A DNA stretch of 64,000 nucleotides from CAVQXR01 sp046330455 (lineage in GTDB: Bacteria > Actinomycetota > Thermoleophilia > Gaiellales > Gaiellaceae). Shown here in pieces: positions 1 through 8,398 of the stretch. The notes under the pieces are model-generated. The model searched no databases. It had not been told where the DNA came from and worked only from the letters and a program-made list of their open reading frames with translations. The stretch spans positions 248,001 through 312,000 of the forward strand of contig JAXLSU010000001.1 of assembly GCA_046330455.1 (NCBI GenBank), read 5' to 3'. How positions within the stretch are numbered: position 1 is the first letter of the stretch; every line of letters starts with the position of its first letter. The translations under genes and the position numbers were made by a program.

Positions 1-1038
1 GGGGCTCACGACCTCCACGAAGGAGCGGCGCTCGCGCACGTGCTCGTCCGCGAGCAGCTGGGCGACGTCGTAGACGGGCCCGCACGCGGCGCCGGCGGCC
101 GAGAGCGTCTCGACGACGTCGCTGACGGGACGCCGTGAAGTCCATTCCTCGATCAGGCGGTCGAGCTCGTCCACGTGCGCGAGCCGGGCCGGGCCGGTGC
201 AGAACCGGGGATCGGTGCGCAGCTCCGGGTGCCCGATCGCGTCGAAGATGCGTAGTGCGGCCTCGTTCGCCGAGCCCGAGAGGACGGCCCAGCCGTCTGC
301 GCAGCGGTAGACGTTCCGCGGCGCCGAGAAGACGAGACGCGACCCGTACCGGCCGTCCACGTGACCGGTGCGCTCGTAGATCGCCGGCCCGGGGCCGACG
401 ATGTCGAGGAGCGATTCGAGCAGGCTCGCGTCGATCACCTGGCCCTCGCCGGTGCGCTGCGCGTGGTGGAGCGCGACCATCACGGCGAACGCGCCCTGCA
501 GGCCGGTGACCTCGTCTGCGAGCGCGATCGGGGGAAGGGTCGGCGGACCGTCGGGCTGGCCGGTGCAGTGGGCGAGCGTCGACATCCCCTCGGCGATCGT
601 GCCGAAGCCGGCCCGGCCGGCGTACGGGCCGTCCTGCCCGTATCCCGTGACGCGGAGAACGACGAGCGACGGCTTCGCGCGCAGCAGGACCTCGACCGGG
701 TCGAGACCTAGCCGTTCGAGCGTTCCGGGCCGGAAGTTCTCGACGACCACGTCGGCCCGCTCGACGAGCTGCAGCAGTGCGGCCCGGCCATCGGGGTGCT
801 TCAGATCGAGCTCGATGGGCCGCTTGTTCCTCCCGACGAGGCGCCAGTAGAACGAGTCGTCCCCGTCGGTCTCGCCGAGCCGGCGTGCTCCGTCGCTCTC
901 ACCCGGCCGTTCCACCTTGATCACGTCGGCGCCGAAGTCGGCGAGCCGCCGGCACGCGCTCGGTGCCGCGAAGATGGTCGCGAGCTCGATGACGGTGATG
1001 CCCGCGAGCGGGCCCTTGCTCGAGCTGGTCGGCTCCAA
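1..1038 (-). CDS. CaiB/BaiF-type class III CoA-transferase (3' end cut off by window edge)
   Basis: Would transfer CoA between an acyl-CoA and a free acid in the cytoplasm. 346 codons are visible, against about 400 for the family, so the C-terminus lies before base 1. The N-terminal part reads GPLAGITVIELATIFAAPSA followed by a fold-typical ADFGADVIKVERPG segment. VIDASLLES carries the Asp expected to form the acyl-enzyme intermediate, and CGPVYDVAQLLADEHV is a typical C-terminal segment. The start is TTG at 1038, chosen because GGGAGG lies 6 bases upstream and the next residues match the family start. The gene stands alone and is divergent from the CBS gene. The CoA acceptor is unknown. Confidence 0.9.
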   Translation of the reverse strand, partial: MEPTSSSKGPLAGITVIELATIFAAPSACRRLADFGADVIKVERPGESDGARRLGETDGDDSFYWRLVGRNKRPIELDLKHPDGRAALLQLVERADVVVENFRPGTLERLGLDPVEVLLRAKPSLVVLRVTGYGQDGPYAGRAGFGTIAEGMSTLAHCTGQPDGPPTLPPIALADEVTGLQGAFAVMVALHHAQRTGEGQVIDASLLESLLDIVGPGPAIYERTGHVDGRYGSRLVFSAPRNVYRCADGWAVLSGSANEAALRIFDAIGHPELRTDPRFCTGPARLAHVDELDRLIEEWTSRRPVSDVVETLSAAGAACGPVYDVAQLLADEHVRERRSFVEVVSP

Positions 1039-1076
1039 AGGTGTCCTCCCTTTCCGGGTGCTTGTCGCCCATCGTG

Positions 1077-1092
1077 CTCGATACTCATCGAG
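1077..1092. promoter_or_regulatory. Candidate operator: CTCGAT-N4-ATCGAG dyad
   Basis: A perfect 6-bp inverted repeat with a 4-base spacer, 39 bases upstream of the TTG start of the CoA-transferase gene. It lies in the most AT-rich stretch of the divergent intergenic region, next to GAATTCGACTTTTTCGATAG. The symmetry and position fit a repressor site. No regulator is encoded beside it, so this is inference. Confidence 0.35.
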
Positions 1093-1170
1093 AGATCATC
1101 ACGAATTCGACTTTTTCGATAGATGGATAGCGATGAGTCCGGATCCGGACCCGGATTCACCACAGGCCGA

Positions 1171-1191
1171 CCGGCTCCGGGATAGAGCCGG
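1171..1191. repeat. Hairpin CCGGCTC-N7-GAGCCGG
   Basis: A perfect 7-bp stem with a 7-base loop, 60 bases upstream of the CBS gene start. Its right arm and flank (AGAGCCGGACCG) match the right end of the mosaic repeats at 10076-10086 and 18779-18789, so it may be a fragment of that family. There is no T-run, so it is not a canonical terminator. Confidence 0.4.
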
Positions 1192-1251
1192 ACCGATGAA
1201 TCGAACGGACTCCGTGTTGCTCGGCGAGCCCCGGCGGGGCACGCTGGGGTC

Positions 1252-1638
1252 GTGACCGCGGGGACGTACATGCGAGCCGATCCGCCGGCGCTCGAGCCGG
1301 GCAGCAGCCTGAGCGAGGCGGTGACCCGGCTCGACGAATCGTCGGCGGTCGCGGCACCGGTGATCGAGGGCGGGCGACTGATCGGGATCCTCTGCCTCGA
1401 CTCCGTGCGGGCAGTCGGCGGGAACGGTGCGGCGCACGCCCGGGTGCGGGACTGGATGGTGCACCACCCCGAGACGATCGACAGCGAGCTGCCGCTCGAT
1501 CGCGCGGCGACGCTGCTGCTGCACAGCGGCCTCGACCATCTGCCCGTGACCGAGCGCGAGCGTGTCGTCGGCATGCTCTCGCGCTCGACCCTCGAGGGGG
1601 CAGAAGCGCTCACCGACTGCGCTCCCCGGGGCGTCTGA
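1252..1638 (+). CDS. CBS-domain pair protein
   Basis: A 128-aa protein that is essentially two CBS motifs. The first is about residues 4-60 (MRADPPALEPGSSLSEAV ... VIEGGRLIGILCLDSV) and the second about 66-120 (VRDWMVHHPETIDSELPLDRAA ... LPVTERERVVGMLSRS). Such pairs bind adenosine nucleotides and usually sense energy state or regulate a partner. No catalytic domain is attached, so the partner is unknown. The GTG start precedes the first motif closely. It converges on the glycosyltransferase gene with only 21 bases between the stop codons. Confidence 0.8.
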   Translation: MTAGTYMRADPPALEPGSSLSEAVTRLDESSAVAAPVIEGGRLIGILCLDSVRAVGGNGAAHARVRDWMVHHPETIDSELPLDRAATLLLHSGLDHLPVTERERVVGMLSRSTLEGAEALTDCAPRGV

Positions 1639-1659
1639 GCCTCTCTCGGGAGCGCTCCT

Positions 1660-2967
1660 CTAGCAGTGGTGGCCGCGGGAGCGACCGAGCCGTTCGATGA
1701 GGTCGGCCGCGAACCGCAGGCCGTCCCGGGACCGGATCGCGGCCCCCGTCGCGGCCATCCGTTCGCGGAGTGCCTCGTCGGCCGCGAGGCGGTCGATCGC
1801 GGCAAGGAGCTCGGCTTCGTCGAATCGGTAGGTGTCGAGGCGCGTGCCGAAGCCGAGCTCGTGCACGCGCTGGGCGTTGTCGTGCTGATCCCAGAAGACG
1901 GGCAGCACGATCATCGGCTTACCGAAGTGCATCGCCTCGGTGATGGTGTTGTTGCCGCCGTGGTTGATCACGAGGTCGCACTTCGGGATGACGGAGGTTT
2001 GGGGCAGCATGCTCGCACCCCACATGTTGTGGGCCAGCTCGAGCTCGTCGGCCCGAGGCCCCTTCGAGACGATGAAGCGGTGCGGCGACCCGGCGAGCAC
2101 CGACACCAGCCGGGACATCAGCTCGATGTCGGCCGAGCCCAGCGTTCCGAGCGACAGGTAGACGAGCGCCCCGGAGCGCTCGCGCAGCTCGTCCGGCACC
2201 TCGAAGGGCTCGTCGGTCTCGCGCACGCTCGACTCGAGACGATGCCAGGTGGGCGCCAGCCGGCGCTCGCGCGGATAGTCGAGCGCCTCCGGGTACAGGT
2301 ACAGGTTCAGGTGCTCGGACTCGTGGATGAACTCGAGGTCGGGCAGCGGGGGCGCGCCCGAGTCGACGACGAACGCGTTGTAGCGCTCCCAGGTTTCGCG
2401 ATGCGTTCGCTCGTACTCGGCGCGGAACCCCTGCCAGCCGCTGTGGTCATCGATCGGGTAGCCGCTGAACGTCGGTGCCAGTCCCGGGTCTTTCAGCTCG
2501 AGCGGGTTGCAGCTCACGATCCGCACCCACGGCGCTCCGTGGGTCAGAAGCGCCGGGAACGCGTTGACGTTGTCCTCGACGATCACGTCGGGCCCGGTGC
2601 GCTCGAGGAGTGCCCGCAGCGTGGGCTCGCAGTACATCGCCCCGTCGATCAGCGACGTGAACCCGGGCTCGATGACCGTCGCCAGCTGCTCCACCGTCGA
2701 CCTGCGGAGCTCCGGTGCGGTCTCGGCGATGAAGTCGACCCAGGCCTGCCCGGCGGCCTGCGGCTCGTCGAGCTCGGGCGGCGGGGCGAGATCGATCAGG
2801 GCCTCCTCGAAGCCGTGCGGCTCGAGCTTGCCCTTCCACGACGACTCGGCCGCGAACACGACTCGGTGGCCCCGCTGCCGAAGGACCTTGCCGATGCCCA
2901 CGCAGTTGTTCGTGGGCCCGTACGCGCTCTCCGGCCAGAACACGATCGTCAACGGTTGGTCGGCCAT
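1660..2967 (-). CDS. MGT-family (GT1) glycosyltransferase
   Basis: A 435-aa GT-B enzyme of the macroside/UDP-glucuronosyltransferase type, which moves a sugar from a nucleotide donor to a small hydrophobic acceptor. The N-terminal Rossmann half begins TIVFWPESAYGPTNNCVGIG. The C-terminal donor-binding half holds VYLSLGTLGSADIELMSR and the signature CDLVINHGGNNTITEAMHFG, followed by PMIVLPVFWDQHDNAQRV. It starts 4 bases after the GcvT-like gene ends, so the two are probably one transcript. The acceptor cannot be predicted. Confidence 0.88.
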   Translation of the reverse strand: MADQPLTIVFWPESAYGPTNNCVGIGKVLRQRGHRVVFAAESSWKGKLEPHGFEEALIDLAPPPELDEPQAAGQAWVDFIAETAPELRRSTVEQLATVIEPGFTSLIDGAMYCEPTLRALLERTGPDVIVEDNVNAFPALLTHGAPWVRIVSCNPLELKDPGLAPTFSGYPIDDHSGWQGFRAEYERTHRETWERYNAFVVDSGAPPLPDLEFIHESEHLNLYLYPEALDYPRERRLAPTWHRLESSVRETDEPFEVPDELRERSGALVYLSLGTLGSADIELMSRLVSVLAGSPHRFIVSKGPRADELELAHNMWGASMLPQTSVIPKCDLVINHGGNNTITEAMHFGKPMIVLPVFWDQHDNAQRVHELGFGTRLDTYRFDEAELLAAIDRLAADEALRERMAATGAAIRSRDGLRFAADLIERLGRSRGHHC

Positions 2968-2971
2968 GGGG

Positions 2972-4093
2972 TCATCCTCGTGAGCGTTGCTTCTCGGGGT
3001 CGTAGATCGGGAGGGGCCTCACGGTCGCGGGCCGCCCGCCGGCCGAGAGTCTCGTGCCCTCGCGCGAGCGTTCGCTCGAGACAACGGCCAGCGCAAGCGG
3101 CCCGCACGCGGGCGTGATGACCGCGCTCGTCACCGTCCCGACCGAACCGTCCACATCGCGAACCTCGCTGCCACGATCCGGCAGCTCCAGGCCGTCGAAC
3201 GTGAGCGTCACCAGTCGAGATGGCGGCGCCTGCGCAACCGCGGCGCACGCATCGCGTCCGATGAAGGCATGATCGAGCTCGACGAAGCGATCGAACGACA
3301 GATCGTAGGGACTCGTCACGCCCGACCAGTACTCCCTCCGCGCCATCACCAGGCCGGCCTCGACGCGGAGCATGTCGATGGCGTCGAAGCCGATCGGAGC
3401 GGCGCCCGCCTCGACGATTGCCTCCCAGAGTCGCTCGGCGCCCCCGTTGCCGTCGAGGAGGTAGAACTCGTAGCCGCGCTCACCCGTGTAGCCGGCACGG
3501 ACGAGGATCCCCCGGACCCCGGCGAGCTCGACGGGCTCGGGCATGAGCCCGAACCAGCGCAGCGCTGCGATGTCGACGTCCGTCAGGGCGGACAGGATCT
3601 CCAGCGATCCGGGGCCCTGGACGGAGATGTTGCTGATCAACTCGGTGACGTTCTCGATCCGCACGTCGAGGTCGGCCGTGTGCTCGACGAGGTGGGCGAG
3701 GAACCGGTCACTCGCGTCGTTGCCGAGCAGATAGGCCTCCTGAGCCGACAGCACGAGAGCCGTTCCCTCGTCGAGCATGAGCCCACGCTCGTTCAGGATC
3801 ATCAGGTAGCGCACGGTGCCGGCCTCGACGCCCAGCATCGCCCGTGTCGTGAGCCGATCGAGCGCCGGCAGGACGTCACGTCCGACGAGGTGAAACTTCG
3901 CGAGGGACGAGACATCCCACAGCCCCGCCTTCCGCCGGACCGCCCAGTACTCGGCGGCGGGGTCACCGAACCCCCGTGTCCACAGCCGGCCCGACGACGA
4001 CTCGTAGAACTCGGCGCCGGAGGCCCTCTGCACCTCGAAGAACGCTCCCGCCTCAGCGCCGCCGGGGCGGATTCTCACATCGACAGGCTTCAT
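2972..4093 (-). CDS. GcvT-family tetrahydrofolate-dependent aminomethyltransferase-like protein
   Basis: A 373-aa protein with a GcvT folate-binding domain (VRRKAGLWDVSSLAKFHLVG near residue 45; FDAIDMLRVEAGLVMARREY near 240) and a C-terminal barrel. In glycine cleavage the T-protein moves an aminomethyl carbon to tetrahydrofolate. The usual Asp-Asp near residue 100 is Asp-Glu here (MLDEGTALVL), and no gcvH or gcvP is in the window. A stand-alone N- or O-demethylase role is therefore as likely as glycine cleavage. The ATG at 4093 has GGAG about 10 bases upstream; an in-frame ATG at 4174 is an alternative. It is co-oriented with the downstream glycosyltransferase. Confidence 0.8.
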   Translation of the reverse strand: MKPVDVRIRPGGAEAGAFFEVQRASGAEFYESSSGRLWTRGFGDPAAEYWAVRRKAGLWDVSSLAKFHLVGRDVLPALDRLTTRAMLGVEAGTVRYLMILNERGLMLDEGTALVLSAQEAYLLGNDASDRFLAHLVEHTADLDVRIENVTELISNISVQGPGSLEILSALTDVDIAALRWFGLMPEPVELAGVRGILVRAGYTGERGYEFYLLDGNGGAERLWEAIVEAGAAPIGFDAIDMLRVEAGLVMARREYWSGVTSPYDLSFDRFVELDHAFIGRDACAAVAQAPPSRLVTLTFDGLELPDRGSEVRDVDGSVGTVTSAVITPACGPLALAVVSSERSREGTRLSAGGRPATVRPLPIYDPEKQRSRG

Positions 4094-4308
4094 CAGGCGC
4101 GCTCCAGGTCGCAGCAGCGCAGGCTCCACGGCGCGCTCCGTTCGCAGATCATGCCATGCGGGCGCGCCGGGCATCGCGCGCTCGGGGACGATCGCGCCGT
4201 CGCGGTATCTCCATGCCGATCGACCAGGTGGATCTGCCTCGATCGACGAGGTCGACCGGGGACTCGCGCGACAGGGGCTCGAGGAGCCGAGATCAGGGCC
4301 TTCGCGAG

Positions 4309-4381
4309 TGGGCGGTGCCGGGCTCGAACCAGCGACCTCCTGCTTGTAAGGCAGGCGCTCTCCCAGCTGAGCTAACCGCCC
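4309..4381 (-). tRNA. tRNA-Val (anticodon UAC)
   Basis: 73 nt with a perfect 7-bp acceptor stem (GGGCGGT with ACCGCCC), discriminator A, D-arm GCTC-AGCTGGGA-GAGC, anticodon arm CCTGC-CTTACAA-GCAGG giving anticodon TAC, and T-loop GGTTCGAGCC. CCA is not encoded. It lies between the GcvT-like gene and the divergently oriented MepA-like gene. Confidence 0.97.
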
Positions 4382-4454
4382 GCAACGCCGATTGTAGGAG
4401 TTGCGCTCGACGTCCACTCTGGTCGACCGGGCGTTCGTGTGGCACCATCGAGTC

Positions 4455-5477
4455 GTGACCCACGTTCGTCGAGGCCGTGGCGGCCAGCAGGGAAAGCTGT
4501 GGCTCGACTTCGACGAGGTGAGCTGGCTCTGGTCGGAGCGCTCGCGCGGCGGGGATGCCCTTGCCGCCGCCATCGTGCCCGAGCCGCCCGCGTTCGTCCT
4601 CGCCGGAGGGCCGGCGTTCGCGGGCGCCGGTGCACCGACGGCCCTCGCGTCGCCAACGGCGCCGACGCTCACGCTTCCCCGCCCCGGCCGGTCACGGGAG
4701 CGCAAGCGGCGGCTCGTCAGCCGCTTCGCGCCGGCGGCGCTGCTCACGGCGACGGTCTCCGGGGCTGCCTTCTGGGCGCTCGCCGGCATGCCCGCGCTCC
4801 GGGCCGGCGAGCCCGCGCAGGCCCGCGCGAACGGGCCGGTCACCGCGGCGCCGGTCGTCGCGGTCGAGCCGACCCCGTCGGTGCCAGGCACGGCCGCGAT
4901 CCCACGGTCCGCGCCGGCCACCTCGGAGGCTATCCCGGCCACCCCCGCGCCCGAGATCGCGTGGCACTCGTCGAAGGCGGTCGGGCTTCCGCACGCCGGG
5001 CGCCTCGTGCGCGGCGTGCAGCTACCTCTCGAGGGGCCCGGCTGGGTGACCTGGGACCCCGCGCGCGACCGCTCGCCGAACCGGGTGACGCGCCTCTGGG
5101 GCACGGATGGCCTCGTCCGCACCGTGCTCGCGGTCATCGCCGACTACAGCGCCGCACACCCGAACGCGCCCGCGCTCGTCGTCGGTGACATCTCCCGCCG
5201 GAACGGCGGCGAGATCGACGAGCACGCCTCGCACGAGAACGGCCTCGATATCGACGTCTACTACCCACGACGGGACGGAAAGCTCCGCCCGCCGTCGCGT
5301 GTCTCCCAGATCGATCGCGCGCTCGCGCAGGATCTGGTCGATCGCTTCGTCGCGGCGGGGGCACAGGTGCTCTTCGTCGGCCCGAGCGCCGGCCTGAGCG
5401 GGCCCGGGGACGTCGTCGTGCCGTACCCGAACCACAACGACCACGTGCACGTGCGCCTCGCACGCTCCGACGCCTGA
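4455..5477 (+). CDS. Membrane-anchored MepA-like (M74/LAS-type) zinc peptidase
   Basis: A 340-aa protein: basic, Pro/Ala-rich N-terminus, one transmembrane segment at about 91-112 after RERKRRLVSR, a Pro/Ala linker, and a C-terminal penicillin-insensitive murein endopeptidase domain. The likely zinc ligands are visible: H260 and D267 in SHENGLDIDVYY, and H332 in HNDHVHVR. The family cleaves peptidoglycan cross-links, and the topology puts the catalytic domain outside the cell. The roughly 90-residue cytoplasmic N-terminus is unusual for the family. The GTG at 4455 is preferred; a TTG at 4401 is in frame but lies almost against the tRNA gene. Confidence 0.78.
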   Translation: MTHVRRGRGGQQGKLWLDFDEVSWLWSERSRGGDALAAAIVPEPPAFVLAGGPAFAGAGAPTALASPTAPTLTLPRPGRSRERKRRLVSRFAPAALLTATVSGAAFWALAGMPALRAGEPAQARANGPVTAAPVVAVEPTPSVPGTAAIPRSAPATSEAIPATPAPEIAWHSSKAVGLPHAGRLVRGVQLPLEGPGWVTWDPARDRSPNRVTRLWGTDGLVRTVLAVIADYSAAHPNAPALVVGDISRRNGGEIDEHASHENGLDIDVYYPRRDGKLRPPSRVSQIDRALAQDLVDRFVAAGAQVLFVGPSAGLSGPGDVVVPYPNHNDHVHVRLARSDA

Positions 5478-5510
5478 GCGGCGTTCCCGATCCGCTAGCG
5501 TTGGCCGCAG

Positions 5511-5584
5511 GCCCCCATCGTCTAGTGGCCCAGGACACCGGCCTTTCAAGCCGGAGATCGCGGGTTCGAATCCCGCTGGGGGTA
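5511..5584 (+). tRNA. tRNA-Glu (anticodon UUC)
   Basis: 74 nt with acceptor GCCCCCA pairing TGGGGGT (first pair G-U, as in many actinobacterial tRNA-Glu), anticodon arm CCGGC-CTTTCAA-GCCGG giving anticodon TTC, T-arm GCGGGTTCGAATCCCGC and discriminator A. CCA is not encoded. Confidence 0.97.
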
Positions 5585-5640
5585 CTGTCGGTCGTGCGCG
5601 AGCACCTGCCGTCCCGGGGGTCGGCACATAGGATCCGGGC

Positions 5641-6561
5641 GTGGACGTGCTCCTGCGAGCCGAGGGCCTGACCAAGCGGTACGGGGGCGTGACCGCCCTC
5701 GACCAGGTCACGTTCGAGATCGATGCGACCGTCACCGGCTTGCTCGGCCCGAACGGCGCTGGCAAGAGCACGGCGATCAAGCTCTTCCTCGGTCTGACGG
5801 CGCCAACGTCCGGGCGGGCCGAGGTGCTCGGACAGGAGGCCGGGCGCGACGAGCAGGTACGGGCCCGCCTGGGATACATGCCCGAGCACGACTGCCTGCC
5901 CTCGTCGGTGAGCGCGGCCGAGTTCCTCACACACATGGCCGAGACGAGCGGCTTGCCGCCGCGCCAGGCGCGTATCCGCGCAGCCGACACGCTGCGCCAC
6001 GTCGGGCTGTTCGAAGAGCGTTACCGGCAGATCGGCGGCTATTCCACCGGCATGAAGCAGCGGGTGAAGCTCGCGCAGACGCTCGTGCACGACCCCGTTC
6101 TCGTGCTGCTCGACGAGCCCACTGCGGGACTCGATCCACCAGGGCGGGAAGAGATGCTCGCGCTGATTCGCAGGACGCACCGGGAGTTCGGGATCAGCGT
6201 CGTCCTGTCGTCCCATCTCATGGGGGACGTCGAGCGCACGTGCGAGCGCATCCTCGTGCTCGAGAACGGCCGGGTGCTCGAGGAGGGCGAAACGTCGACG
6301 TTCACCGAGGTGTCCGAGACGCTCTCCATCGAGGTCACCGCACGCCGGCCGGAGTTGATCGCCGCGCTCGCGCAGCGCGGCCTGACGGCCAACGAGGACG
6401 GAACCTCGCTCGTCGTCGACGGCGTCTCGGGCGAGCTCTACGATCGGATCCGCGACGCGCTCGTCGCGGCCGACGCACCGCTACGCCGGCTCGCGCCCCG
6501 GCGCCGCACGCTCGGCGAGCTCTTCCGACCCGGGGAGACGCACGACGAGGGTGCCACGTGA
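5641..6561 (+). CDS. ABC transporter ATP-binding protein (exporter type), first of two
   Basis: A 306-aa cytoplasmic ATPase. Walker A is GLLGPNGAGKST, the signature loop GGYSTGMKQRVKLAQTL, Walker B VLVLLDEPTAGLDP, and the switch His lies in VVLSSHLMGDVE. The C-terminal 80 residues form the accessory domain common in drug, lipid or bacteriocin exporters. The GTG start is the first codon giving an intact N-terminus. Its stop overlaps the GTG start of the permease by 4 bp, so it pairs with that protein. Confidence 0.92.
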   Translation: MDVLLRAEGLTKRYGGVTALDQVTFEIDATVTGLLGPNGAGKSTAIKLFLGLTAPTSGRAEVLGQEAGRDEQVRARLGYMPEHDCLPSSVSAAEFLTHMAETSGLPPRQARIRAADTLRHVGLFEERYRQIGGYSTGMKQRVKLAQTLVHDPVLVLLDEPTAGLDPPGREEMLALIRRTHREFGISVVLSSHLMGDVERTCERILVLENGRVLEEGETSTFTEVSETLSIEVTARRPELIAALAQRGLTANEDGTSLVVDGVSGELYDRIRDALVAADAPLRRLAPRRRTLGELFRPGETHDEGAT

Positions 6562-7457
6562 GCGAGCCGGTCTCCGGCCGGGTCTTCGACCTCGGCTTCC
6601 GCCGGTACGAGGGGCAACGCCAGGGCCGGCGCCGCGCCGTGCGCGCGGTCTACAAGGACGGCCTGCGGATCGCGATGGGCCTCGGACGCGGGGGTAGGGC
6701 CAAGATCCTCCCCTGGTTGTTCATCGCGGCGGCGATCGTCCCCGCGCTGGTGTTCGCCCTCATCGCGGGAGCCGTGGATCGACTTGCTTCAGGCTTCAGC
6801 GAGGAGCTCGATCTGCCCTCGCACGCCGACTTCTACGCGATTGCGGGCATCGTCCTGTTCGTCTTCGCCGCCGTGGTCGGGCCCGAGCTCTTCTGCCCCG
6901 ACAGGCGCGACGGGACGATCAGCCTCTATCTCGTCCGTCCATTGCGGGCGACCGACTACGCGATCGCCCGGTGGGCGGCGCTGACGACCGTGATGGTGCT
7001 CGTCACCTGGCTGCCGCAACTCGTCCTGCTCGCGGGCCTCGCGTTCGGCGCGCCCGAGCCGGGCTCATACCTCGCGGATCACTGGTCTGACATCCCCCGA
7101 TTCCTGATCGCAGGCGTCGTGATCGCGATCTATGTCTCGACGATCACGGCGATGGCATCGGCGTTCGCGAGACGCCGCGCCTACGCGGCCGCCTTCCTCG
7201 TCGGTCTGCTGATACTCGGCGGGGCGGTGATCGGCGGTCTGACGGACACGCTCAGCGCGAGCGTTGGCCGCTGGGTTGCGCTGCTCAGCATCGGCGATGT
7301 GCCGCTCTACGTGAACGACCTGATCTTCGGGGAGCAGACCTCGAGCATCGGCGCGGCCGCAGACCTCCCCGGCATCGTCCAGGTCGGCTGGTTCCTCGTC
7401 GTCGCCGGCACCGCCGGCGCGATCTTCCTTGCCCGCTACCGGAAGCTCTCGCTGTGA
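6558..7457 (+). CDS. ABC transporter permease (ABC-2 type), first of two
   Basis: A 299-aa membrane protein. A short cytoplasmic N-terminus with VFDLGFRRYEGQRQGRR is followed by about six membrane helices, beginning ILPWLFIAAAIVPALVFALI and IAGIVLFVFAAVVGPELF. The loop CPDRRDGTISLYLVRPLRA is the typical ABC-2 motif after helix 2. The GTG at 6558 overlaps the upstream TGA, and its own TGA overlaps the GTG of the next ATPase. The four genes from 5641 to 9133 therefore form one translationally coupled operon. The exported substrate is unknown. Confidence 0.88.
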   Translation: MSEPVSGRVFDLGFRRYEGQRQGRRRAVRAVYKDGLRIAMGLGRGGRAKILPWLFIAAAIVPALVFALIAGAVDRLASGFSEELDLPSHADFYAIAGIVLFVFAAVVGPELFCPDRRDGTISLYLVRPLRATDYAIARWAALTTVMVLVTWLPQLVLLAGLAFGAPEPGSYLADHWSDIPRFLIAGVVIAIYVSTITAMASAFARRRAYAAAFLVGLLILGGAVIGGLTDTLSASVGRWVALLSIGDVPLYVNDLIFGEQTSSIGAAADLPGIVQVGWFLVVAGTAGAIFLARYRKLSL

Positions 7458-8395
7458 GCTCGGCCGGGCCGGCGGCAGAACGCGCCCCGATCGTTCGCGT
7501 CGACGACGTCTCGAAATGGTTCGGCAGCGTCGTTGCCGTCAGCGAGGTGTCCTTCGACGTGTACCCCGGGATCACGGGTCTCCTCGGACCCAACGGCGCC
7601 GGCAAGACTACCCTGCTCCGCCTCGTCACCGGGCTCGCCGAGGTCTCGCAAGGCGAGATCAGCGTCTTCGGCGATCACCCACGAAGCAACCCCGACCTCT
7701 ACCGGCGGATCGGCGTCATGGTCGAGCACGAGGGGAGCTACGACTTCCTCAGCGGGCGCCGCTTCGTCGAGCTCGCCGCCAGGCTTCGCAAGGTCGACGA
7801 CGCGGCCGAGGCTGCGACGAGATCCATCGAGCGCGTCAACCTCATCGATGCGGCCGACCGCCCGATCGGCACCTACTCGCGCGGCATGAAGCAGCGCATT
7901 CGCCTGGCGGCGACGCTCGTCCACGAGCCCGAGCTGCTGATCCTGGACGAGCCGTTGAACGGCGCCGACCCCCGCCAGCGCGGGGAGTTCCAGGAGCTCC
8001 TCCTCGTGCTCGCCGAGGAGGGCAGGACGATTCTCCTCTCGTCGCACGTTCTCGAGGAGGTGGAGGTGGTCGCCTCGCGCGTGCTCCTCGTCGTCAACGG
8101 GAAGCTGGCTGCGGAGGGCGACATCCATGCCATCCGCGGGGCGCTCGACGATCGCCCCTACCAGGTACGCATCTTCTGCGACAGGCCGCGAGTGCTCGGC
8201 GCCGGTCTGATCGGGCTCGACGCGGTCGATTCGGTGCAGCTCGACGACGCCGCGCTGATCGTGCTCAGCAGCAACGTCGGCGCTCTCCAGGCGGCACTTC
8301 CCCGCGCGGCGGCCGATCTCGGCGTCCGCCTCACCGGTGTCGAGCCCCTGGACGATTCGCTCGAGAGCGTCTTCGGCTACCTCGTCGAGAGCTGA
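7454..8395 (+). CDS. ABC transporter ATP-binding protein (exporter type), second of two
   Basis: A 313-aa ATPase with Walker A GLLGPNGAGKTT, signature YSRGMKQRIRLAATL, Walker B LLILDEPLNGADP and switch region ILLSSHVLEEVE. It resembles the ATPase at 5641 and probably arose by duplication of an ATPase-permease pair. It ends 3 bases before its permease starts. The GTG start overlaps the previous stop. Confidence 0.92.
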   Translation: MSSAGPAAERAPIVRVDDVSKWFGSVVAVSEVSFDVYPGITGLLGPNGAGKTTLLRLVTGLAEVSQGEISVFGDHPRSNPDLYRRIGVMVEHEGSYDFLSGRRFVELAARLRKVDDAAEAATRSIERVNLIDAADRPIGTYSRGMKQRIRLAATLVHEPELLILDEPLNGADPRQRGEFQELLLVLAEEGRTILLSSHVLEEVEVVASRVLLVVNGKLAAEGDIHAIRGALDDRPYQVRIFCDRPRVLGAGLIGLDAVDSVQLDDAALIVLSSNVGALQAALPRAAADLGVRLTGVEPLDDSLESVFGYLVES

Positions 8396-8398
8396 GCG

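Noticed and set aside
4094..4308. Glycine riboswitch upstream of the GcvT-like gene
   Set aside because: I looked for the tandem aptamer cores (GGA-GAG and CCGAAGG-type motifs) and found none.
2972..5137. GcvT-like gene extended upstream to 721 codons
   Set aside because: The extension runs through the tRNA-Val gene and into the MepA-like gene on the other strand. The conserved protein begins near 4093.
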